A stretch of DNA of 36,053 nt from the NCBI GenBank assembly GCA_014378485.1, contig JACMNO010000116.1, positions 1-36,053 of the forward strand, written 5' to 3'. Position 1 is the first letter of the stretch. Each line of letters opens with the position of its first letter. Origin of the DNA: Bacteroidia bacterium (GTDB taxonomy: Bacteria > Bacteroidota > Bacteroidia > B-17B0 > Aurantibacillaceae). Positions 25,432-31,916 of the stretch are shown piece by piece. A program made the position numbers and the translations under genes. The notes under the pieces are model-generated. The model did no database searches and was not told the origin of the DNA. It saw nothing but the letters and a program-made list of their open reading frames with translations.

Positions 25432-26583
25432 TTAAATTATATTTTTTAATTTATTTAAGTACAAATCAACCACATTCTTTTTCGAAAAACGATTAGAAGC
25501 TACAAGGTGAGCTTGTTTTGAATAGTTATTATAATCCGCTACAACTTTTTCAATCCCTTGTATGATAGCATCTTCAGATTTTATATCAACTAACTCACCA
25601 CCACCTTCTTTTAGTACCCATGGCACACCGCCGGAATTAATACCTGCAACTACTGGAATCCCCATTGCCATTGCTTCAATTAAAATCATACCAAAGGACT
25701 CTTCAAGTGAAGTATGTATCAAGATGTCATTTTTTGATAGCTCAAGCATTAATGTTTCGTAAGGCAGTTCTCCATGAAAAAAAACATTGCCTAAAACACT
25801 ATTATTCTGACACCATTGTTCTGCATCCTCATTTTTGCCGTGATGTTTCCCGTATAGATGTAACTCTATATTTGGTAGGGTTGTTTTTAATCTATTAAAT
25901 GCTTGTACTCCAAGTTTTACATTTTTCGGCCCATAAAAACTATTATTAATCATAACAACTTTAAGACTATTATTTATTTTTCTGGTTTGATTGAAAGTAA
26001 AAGTATTGTCGCTAGCGAAATTTGGTATTACTGTAATTGTTTTTTTTGTAAATATTTTCAATCCTTTTTTTGTATCAGGAGAAACAGCTGTTATATACTT
26101 AGCTTTTCTTAAAACTATAAATGCCATTATTAATCTACAAACACGATATAAATCGAATTTATTTTGTAAAATTTTTATTGGTGCGTCATGACATGTTAGC
26201 AATGTAGGAATACCAGAATTTATAGCTGCCCAACCCCATTCATATTGCCAATGTGCGTGAATTACATCGGGCTTAATTTCTAATATTTTTTCTTTTAAAA
26301 ATTTCCTTTCCTTGTAAAATAGATCTAAACATCTAGAACGGGCCTTCTTTCTATAGGGACCCATAAAAATGGATAAATTGCCATCGATCCATTCAAAGGA
26401 ATTGCCTGGTTCAATTTCTGGACTTAAAGAAAAAACCGAAACTTTATATCCAAGTTCTAATAAGGCATTTATTTCGTTGTTGACCGGTGAGCCTCCCATA
26501 CCTCTAGGCCATATATTCCTATCACCACTGTAATTAATTTTTATTGACGGCAAATATGTCGGACCGGTAATGCCTATGTGCAT
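25432..26583 (-). CDS. GT4-family glycosyltransferase
   Basis: The 383-residue product begins MHIGITGPTYLPSIKINY, with a glycine-rich donor/acceptor loop GMGGSPVNNEINAL and VIHAHWQYEWGWAAI in the first domain. The C-terminal GT4 half has VVMINNSFYGPKNVKLGVQAF, LHLYGKHHGKNEDAEQW and ILIHTSLEESFGMILIEAMAMGIPVVAG with the complete glutamate pair. It is predicted to be a retaining transferase for the repeat unit. It lies between the CgeB-like transferase (9 bp) and the acyltransferase-3 gene (7 bp). Linkage is unknown. Confidence 0.92.
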   Translation of the reverse strand: MHIGITGPTYLPSIKINYSGDRNIWPRGMGGSPVNNEINALLELGYKVSVFSLSPEIEPGNSFEWIDGNLSIFMGPYRKKARSRCLDLFYKERKFLKEKILEIKPDVIHAHWQYEWGWAAINSGIPTLLTCHDAPIKILQNKFDLYRVCRLIMAFIVLRKAKYITAVSPDTKKGLKIFTKKTITVIPNFASDNTFTFNQTRKINNSLKVVMINNSFYGPKNVKLGVQAFNRLKTTLPNIELHLYGKHHGKNEDAEQWCQNNSVLGNVFFHGELPYETLMLELSKNDILIHTSLEESFGMILIEAMAMGIPVVAGINSGGVPWVLKEGGGELVDIKSEDAIIQGIEKVVADYNNYSKQAHLVASNRFSKKNVVDLYLNKLKNII

Positions 26584-26592
26584 AGAAGAATT

Positions 26593-27624
26593 TTATGCAT
26601 TAATAAAATTTCTAGTTTTTGGTAGGTTATTAAAGAAACGTTCCCAAACTATATTAGGCAACATGTTTTTTTTTGCAAACTCATGCGCATGCTCTGATTT
26701 ATGTCTAAGTATTGATTCATCTTCTTGTAGCAAATTTTGAATTATTTGTTTGGCTTCTTGTTTTGTCCTATAAAAATAAATAAAATCACAATCCTTGAAT
26801 ATTTGCTCATATCCTTCATGGTAATGACAGATATATATTTGACCTGCTAAGAGGGAAATAGGTAGTCGATCCGAATAATAATGAGAGACTTTTGGGTAAT
26901 GCTCAAATGAAAAGTGGAACCACGATTCATTGGCAACTTTCATCTGGTCATTGAACTTTAATAGACCTCGTGACGTTTTTAGGTTTTGCCAACCTGAACC
27001 ATAGACATCGAAAATGTCAGAAAAACACTTACTAATATATTTTACTATTTGTTCACGACCAGCTGACCCTGGGAGTCGCCTAAACATGCCGAGTTTTGAC
27101 TTCGTACAATTACCAATAAAGAGTATCCTTTTATCCCGCTTAAAATTCAAACTAAAATGTTCATTAGAGTAACTGATACTTGCACAGTGAGGCGTATAAA
27201 TTATGTTTGGATTAATTTTTTTTATGGCATCTCTCCATGGCCCTAAGCCACGAATTGAAACATAGTCAGCACCCCTAATTACAATTTTCATGCTCTTGGT
27301 AATCGGTTTTGCGAGACCACCAAATATATCACCCTCATCGTAAACTAGAAGAGGCTTTGAATCGATAGCTTTCATAGCTTTAACAAAACCGGAAGTGATT
27401 GTAAATTTACCAACATGAAATATAATTATTAAAGTTGGTTGATATTTTATCACTCTCTTTAATATTTCATCTTGGACTTCCATTACTCCAATCCTTCTTG
27501 ACTCGGCTTGATAGTATAAAAACTCCATAGATGTGAGCTTTCCAATATTTACCAAATTCTGAAAACCATTCTCTATACTTCGTTCTGTGCCGTCTTCACC
27601 ATGAATTAATAAAAATGCTTTCAT
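26593..27624 (-). CDS. CgeB-like glycosyltransferase
   Basis: The 343-residue GT-B-like product has an N-terminal domain with TLIIIFHVGKF and KPLLVYDEGDIFGGL. The C-terminal half, KRILFIGNCTKSKLGMFRRLPGSAGREQIV, FDVYGSGW and ISLLAGQIYICHYHEGYEQIF, then FIYFYRTKQEAKQII, follows the glycosyl-transferase-group-1/CgeB pattern. In this family the usual GT4 glutamate motif is replaced, so the donor site differs. Its ATG overlaps the flippase stop by one base (TAATG), so the two are translationally coupled. Context places it in assembly of the same polysaccharide. The family is diverse and the substrate cannot be stated. Confidence 0.75.
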   Translation of the reverse strand: MKAFLLIHGEDGTERSIENGFQNLVNIGKLTSMEFLYYQAESRRIGVMEVQDEILKRVIKYQPTLIIIFHVGKFTITSGFVKAMKAIDSKPLLVYDEGDIFGGLAKPITKSMKIVIRGADYVSIRGLGPWRDAIKKINPNIIYTPHCASISYSNEHFSLNFKRDKRILFIGNCTKSKLGMFRRLPGSAGREQIVKYISKCFSDIFDVYGSGWQNLKTSRGLLKFNDQMKVANESWFHFSFEHYPKVSHYYSDRLPISLLAGQIYICHYHEGYEQIFKDCDFIYFYRTKQEAKQIIQNLLQEDESILRHKSEHAHEFAKKNMLPNIVWERFFNNLPKTRNFINA

Positions 27625-29126
27625 TAGTTTATACTATTATTTTTTCTTGGCTTAAATACAAGACTCCTGCACGAGCCATCAAGATATATAATACCAATAA
27701 AGAAGAATGATAAAAAAATGGAGGCCTTGCTTATTAAAATCATAAAATGGCTATGGATAGTACTTGCATTAATAATTATATGAGTAGAAAATAATGCAAT
27801 TACTGCAACTAGTGTGAGTTTTATCCATTTTATAGAATTTAATTTATTAAAATTAAAATAACCCATTGAAGATAATCGAAATATAAAATAAAGAAATTCA
27901 ATTAAAATGGTACTTATCAGGGTAACAACTAAGACACCTTCGATTCCATTTATTTTAGCCCCAATTGGAATACATATTATCAGAATTACGCCTTTTACTG
28001 CATTTATAATACTATTATTTTTAATGTCTCCTAGAGCGTATGTCATGTTAGACATAAAATAACCAATTAAACTGAAAAAGAAATTAATTACCAATAATAA
28101 TATTATTTTATTCCCTCCATATTTAGTTTCATCTATCCAAAGTATGATTAATTGTTCATAACATAAAATTGCTAAGCATGCAAATACAAATGTTAAGATT
28201 AGATAGTTATTAAATTGTTTCGCGATGTTAGTTTTTACTAAACCTTTGTCTTGGCCAACTGAATGGGATATTCCAGGCATTAGAGCCACAGAGTATCGGC
28301 CTACTAATCCTTGAAGCATTTTAATAGGCCTTCGATTTATTTCAAAAAGTGTAATCATTTGTGGGGGTATGAAACGGGCTAAAACTATAAGATCAAAGCT
28401 ACTGGAAATGGAGGCGATTATTTTTGAAAGGGATGTGTAAGAGAAAATTCGAATAAATGTTTTAAAATGTCCAATCCTGAATACAATAATTTGTGATTGT
28501 TTTTTTGAAGTTTTAAAAATCACAATTGTATTATATACAGCTAAGTAAATTGCTCTCAAAGCATTACCAAAAGCAATTGCAAGTAATCCCATACCTAATT
28601 GCAACAATATTATATTTAGTGCAAAAAATATAATATTAGATGAAATATATGATAAAGCAACATCTTTCGAGCGTAATAACCCTTGGTTAATTCCGGCCAA
28701 GGCAAATGTTACAAGAGTAATTCCTGTTGAAATTATTGAAATCAAAAAAGCTAATTTTAAATCATGATATTTTTGAGTATTGATGTTTAGAATTTCATCT
28801 AAAAAAAAATAGAAACATATGCCAATTATTAAAGCAATTACTAAAGTGCAGAGCGCAGCTATCAAGCCTGAACCAATTGTTTTAGCTACCTCATCAAAAT
28901 CTTTTTTACCAAACAGTACTGCTATTTTTTGTTGTAAGACATCGCCTATTCCAGGGTCAGACATTGTTAGCCAAGCCAAGATGTTACCAGTTGCCCACCA
29001 AAGTCCTAGTTGCACATCGTCTATATAATGTATATAAAATGGCAAAAGCACAAATGAGTTAATCATGTTGGTAATAACATAACCATACTGAAAAATGAAA
29101 TTCCATTTTAAAACTTTTTTATTCAC
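27624..29126 (-). CDS. wzx: Wzx-like lipid-linked oligosaccharide flippase
   Basis: The 500-residue integral membrane protein has about 14 hydrophobic helices, typical of the polysaccharide transport (PST)/MATE-like superfamily. N-terminal NSFVLLPFYIHYIDDVQLGLWWATGNI, with the following DPGIGDVLQQKIA, is the characteristic first part of this family. It would move undecaprenyl-linked repeat units to the periplasm for the Wzy-like polymerase. The start is GTG at 29126; the next in-frame Met is well inside the first helix. It is the first gene of the glycosyltransferase operon and overlaps the next gene by one base. Confidence 0.88.
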   Translation of the reverse strand: MNKKVLKWNFIFQYGYVITNMINSFVLLPFYIHYIDDVQLGLWWATGNILAWLTMSDPGIGDVLQQKIAVLFGKKDFDEVAKTIGSGLIAALCTLVIALIIGICFYFFLDEILNINTQKYHDLKLAFLISIISTGITLVTFALAGINQGLLRSKDVALSYISSNIIFFALNIILLQLGMGLLAIAFGNALRAIYLAVYNTIVIFKTSKKQSQIIVFRIGHFKTFIRIFSYTSLSKIIASISSSFDLIVLARFIPPQMITLFEINRRPIKMLQGLVGRYSVALMPGISHSVGQDKGLVKTNIAKQFNNYLILTFVFACLAILCYEQLIILWIDETKYGGNKIILLLVINFFFSLIGYFMSNMTYALGDIKNNSIINAVKGVILIICIPIGAKINGIEGVLVVTLISTILIEFLYFIFRLSSMGYFNFNKLNSIKWIKLTLVAVIALFSTHIIINASTIHSHFMILISKASIFLSFFFIGIIYLDGSCRSLVFKPRKNNSIN

Positions 29127-29202
29127 TAAAATATTCTATTAGGTTTAATACTAATTCAATTATCCAACTATGCCATTAAATAATTATGTAATCTCTAAAC
29201 AA

Positions 29203-29577
29203 TTAACGCGGCTGTTTCTTCATCGTTTGTATTTCAAAAATTCTAAATAAAACTACCCCTAAAACTATCCCCATAAAATTACTCAACATATCCAACACTG
29301 TTAATGAGCGTTTGGGTATGTATGCTTGCAGCACTTCTAAAACAAGGGAGCACAAAAAGAGTATGCCGGCAAAAAGAAAGATATTAGTTTGTTTAAAAAC
29401 AAAATAACGTAAGAGCAACGTCAACAATAAATAATAACTGCCATGGATGAGCATATCTAATTGCCAGGTATAAGCTAAGCCCAAATATGTTTCGGGATGA
29501 AAATTGGGCAATGTGGATAGTACAATGGTTAATGCGATAGCGATAATAAATTTATAATTGCTTAATAGCGTAAGCAT
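29203..29577 (-). CDS. VanZ-like small membrane protein
   Basis: The product of about 124 residues has four predicted helices and VanZ-family marks: WQLDMLIHGSYYLLLTLLLRYF, then VLEVLQAYIPKRSLTVLDMLSNFMGIVLGVV. The Asp/His of the first motif and the E--Q--P-R---D---N--G pattern of the second are conserved in the family. Two starts are possible: TTG at 29589 or ATG at 29577. I chose the ATG because a GAAAAAG ribosome site lies just upstream. VanZ-like proteins are common beside polysaccharide genes in Bacteroidota, but their biochemical role is unclear. It is 76 bp upstream of the flippase and may be the first gene of that transcript. Confidence 0.85.
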   Translation of the reverse strand: MLTLLSNYKFIIAIALTIVLSTLPNFHPETYLGLAYTWQLDMLIHGSYYLLLTLLLRYFVFKQTNIFLFAGILFLCSLVLEVLQAYIPKRSLTVLDMLSNFMGIVLGVVLFRIFEIQTMKKQPR

Positions 29578-29589
29578 ATACTTTTTCAA

Positions 29590-29995
29590 AATTTACAGGA
29601 TCAATCAATTTCTGCTTGTACTTAATTTTTAATTTTTTTGCTGTTTTATAAATTTGGTTAATCTTAATAATTAACCCGTTTTACACAGCTTCGCCACCTC
29701 AGTCACATGCGGATTAAGCGCTACAAAATAGTTAAAATATATCATTAATTACAGTTTTTAGTCTATGAATAGGGCGTTTGTTTCTTTAGTTTTAATCATT
29801 CTCGATGAGTTTTAATTAAGCTCAATACATTTAAATAGTAATGCAGATATTCTTCGCCTCACAAGAAATCAGTTGATTGCAGTAAGGCATAACATGTTTA
29901 GAACAACATTCTCTTACTTACAGCTTCGATCAAAAATCCACACGATTTTTGCCATGCTCAGACTGACAAGAGTTTTGAAAGAGTATGTTTGTATG
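29590..29995. other. Gene-free stretch before the second repeat array
   Basis: No credible gene is seen. A short minus-strand frame at about 29684-29758 reads MIYFNYFVALNPHVTEVAK and ends soon after; it looks like a remnant but I recognise no family. AAAAATC (29932-29938) and GATTTTT (29944-29950) form a 7-bp hairpin with a CACAC loop, without a T-run beyond the stem. The rest is plain AT-rich DNA. Confidence 0.4.
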
Positions 29996-29996
29996 G

Positions 29997-30276
29997 CGCT
30001 TCGACTCCGCTCAGCGTGACACACTTCGACATTTTAATCCTTGGCGTGACACACTTCGACATTTTAATCCTTGGCGTGACACACTTCGATATTGTCTGCA
30101 CTTCGACTTCGCTCAGTGTGACAAACTTCGACTCCGCTCAGCGTGGCACACTTCGATATTTTAATCCTTCGCCTGACACACTTCGACATTGTCTGCACTT
30201 CGACTTCGCTCAGTGTGACACACTTCGACTCCGCTCAGCGTGACACACTTCGACATTTTAATCCTTCGCGTGACAG
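29997..30276. repeat. Second array of hairpin repeats with a 97-bp higher-order unit
   Basis: Five full units, all in minus orientation, lie near 29998, 30099, 30126, 30196 and 30223, with loop TCGACTnCGCTC between ACGCT- or ACACT-type arms. Between them are variants whose centre is replaced, reading CACTTCGACATTTTAATCC and then TTGGCGTGACA. One such 30-bp unit is repeated directly at 30022-30051 and 30052-30081. A 97-bp block occurs twice (30082-30178 and 30179-30275) with few differences. An open plus-strand frame across it is only translated repeat. Confidence 0.9.
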
Positions 30277-30326
30277 AATAAACGCTCAGTGTAGCAAAAA
30301 CAAGCTCAAGTTTTAAATTAGATGTT

Positions 30327-30413
30327 GCGTTAGGGATTAAGGTGAAAATCCTTTTGTTTTTTCAAATCACGCCATGGCGCGAGCAGCCGAAAGCCCGCCC
30401 GCAGGGAACGCCC
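30327..30413 (+). other. GC-rich, potentially branched structured element (best copy)
   Basis: GCGTT (30327-30331) can pair with AACGC (30407-30411), closing a structure that holds a 7-bp hairpin (30332-30338 with 30347-30353, one G-U). It also holds the palindrome CGCCATGGCG (30370-30379) and a possible CCC/GGG stem around 30394-30406. Positions 30370-30413 are strongly GC-rich compared with the flanks, as expected for a structured RNA or a DNA-hairpin mobile element. A second, eroded copy in the same base order lies at 8790-8874. The minus-strand open frame here has no coding support. The strand is uncertain. Confidence 0.5.
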
Positions 30414-30484
30414 AAAATATTATAAATTAAGCAGGAGATTTTTTTTAAACGTGAAGTATGATTGTAAAATAAAAAAGAACGCCC

Positions 30485-30525
30485 TTCAACTCCCCGCCGG
30501 TTAATTAGGCTGCTCAGCGTGACAT
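30485..30525. repeat. Isolated degenerate hairpin-repeat unit
   Basis: CTTCAACTCC near 30484 and GCTCAGCGTGACA at about 30512-30524 are the two ends of a minus-orientation repeat unit. They are separated by about 19 extra bases (CGCCGGTTAATTAGGCT region), so the constant loop has been interrupted. It resembles the core-replaced variants in the array at 29997-30276. The region from 30526 to 30728 holds nothing I can identify. Confidence 0.6.
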
Positions 30526-30728
30526 AGTTGAAAAATATCCATATTTCAGGAAATAGCAGCAAAAACCGGTACAGCATTAGTTTGCCGAAATGCTACCTCT
30601 TTTTTTTCTTGCGTAAAAATAATCATTCTGCTTAGCAGGCAACATGCAAGCAAAACTTATACGTTGGCCCACAATTTTGGTAGGTGTGGTTATTGATGAA
30701 AAATTTTGTTAATAATAAAAAACAGAAT

Positions 30729-31793
30729 TTAAAGCGCTTCATACGCTTCTATCACTTTAGCCACCTGGGCTCGGGTAACCTGCAAACTTAGCTCGTAGGA
30801 ACCAATGGTATTTGGTAAGGCAAAGGCAAGCTTACTGTTTTCATTTTTTTTATCATGCTGTATGTATTGCAACAGGAGTGCTTTTGTGTTTTTAGTGAGC
30901 TTTATTTTTTGGTAAACAGAGGCTAAATAATCAGTGATTTCTTTCAATTCTTTTTTGGTAATTTTTTTTAAAAGCTGCGCGACTTCCGCCTCCATAATCA
31001 TACCTGCCGCTATGGCTTCCCCATGTAAAATATCCTTATTTTGTTTCAGGAGTGCACTTTCGAGGGCATGGCCAATGGTATGTCCGAAATTTAAAGATTT
31101 CCGAATGTGTTTTTCGTGAAGGTCTTTTTTGACAATGACATTTTTTAAAGCAATGGCTTTTGTAATTATTTTTTCAGTCTGAAACTCTTTAGCTGTTTTT
31201 AATGTTTTTAGTTCCTTCCAAAAATTTATATCTGCTATCAGAGCAATTTTTATAATTTCCGCATAACCGTTTTTGATCTGTCTCTCAGATAATGTTTCAA
31301 GAAAACCCGGATTTACAAAAATTCCTTTCGGCTCATAAGTTGTTCCGATATGATTTTTTATACCTTCAAAATCAACACCTGTTTTTCCGCCAACACTGGC
31401 ATCAACCATGCTTAATAAGGTTGTAGGAATATTAATGAAATCAATTCCTCGTTTAAAAGTGGAAGCCACAAAGCCACCAAGATCACTAATAACTCCTCCA
31501 CCTAAATTGATTAGCAGACTCTTTTTGTCAGCACCGGTATCAGTTAACGCGCCCCAAACTTGTAAGCAAGTCTCCATTGTTTTTTTATCTTCTCCGCTTT
31601 CTAATTCTATAATCTCCGCTTCGTTTAATAAAGGCGCGTGAAATAATAAAGTTGGTAAACAAAATTCAAAAGTATGTTCATCACATAAAATATAATAGTG
31701 ACTGTAGTTATTTTTATTTAGAAATGTATTGAGCGCATCAAAACTTTTATCTCCTATATGAATAGTGTATGTGGTAGATTTTATAGTTGCCAT
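30729..31793 (-). CDS. aroB: 3-dehydroquinate synthase
   Basis: The 354-residue enzyme converts DAHP to 3-dehydroquinate, the second step of the shikimate pathway, in the cytosol with NAD and a divalent metal. Clear motifs are ELESGEDKKTMETC, LINLGGGVISDLGGFVASTFKRG, INIPTTLLSMVDASVGGKTGV, KNHIGTTYEPKGIFVNP and NGYAEIIKIALI. The metal-binding LNFGHTIGHALE and LHGEAIAAGM are present. The length is normal and no key residue is missing. It follows the multiheme cytochrome gene in the same direction after 123 bp, so read-through is possible, but no functional link is evident. That gap contains a 12-nt palindrome TGACTGCAGTCA (31859-31870) of unknown meaning. Confidence 0.97.
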   Translation of the reverse strand: MATIKSTTYTIHIGDKSFDALNTFLNKNNYSHYYILCDEHTFEFCLPTLLFHAPLLNEAEIIELESGEDKKTMETCLQVWGALTDTGADKKSLLINLGGGVISDLGGFVASTFKRGIDFINIPTTLLSMVDASVGGKTGVDFEGIKNHIGTTYEPKGIFVNPGFLETLSERQIKNGYAEIIKIALIADINFWKELKTLKTAKEFQTEKIITKAIALKNVIVKKDLHEKHIRKSLNFGHTIGHALESALLKQNKDILHGEAIAAGMIMEAEVAQLLKKITKKELKEITDYLASVYQKIKLTKNTKALLLQYIQHDKKNENSKLAFALPNTIGSYELSLQVTRAQVAKVIEAYEAL

Positions 31794-31916
31794 ATATTTA
31801 TTTTGCGTTACACCCCGGTTAATGTATTATATAATTGTTTTTTATTCATTATTGCCGATGACTGCAGTCAAAGGGTTTTAGTAATTATTTATGCCGGGCT
31901 TTAGCACAACTAGTAA

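Noticed and set aside
29989..30243. Plus-strand open frame across the second array
   Set aside because: Its whole sequence is translated repeat (LSVTHFDILILG repeated); no start site or domain.
30370..30413. tRNA or rRNA fragment
   Set aside because: GC-rich with possible branched pairing, but no acceptor stem, anticodon arm or T-loop of proper length can be drawn.
30362..30577. Minus-strand 71-residue open frame
   Set aside because: It covers the GC-rich structured element and a degenerate repeat; no ribosome site or recognisable protein pattern.
31859..31870. Terminator between the cytochrome and aroB genes
   Set aside because: TGACTGCAGTCA is a perfect palindrome but has no loop room for a stable hairpin and no T-run on the transcript side.
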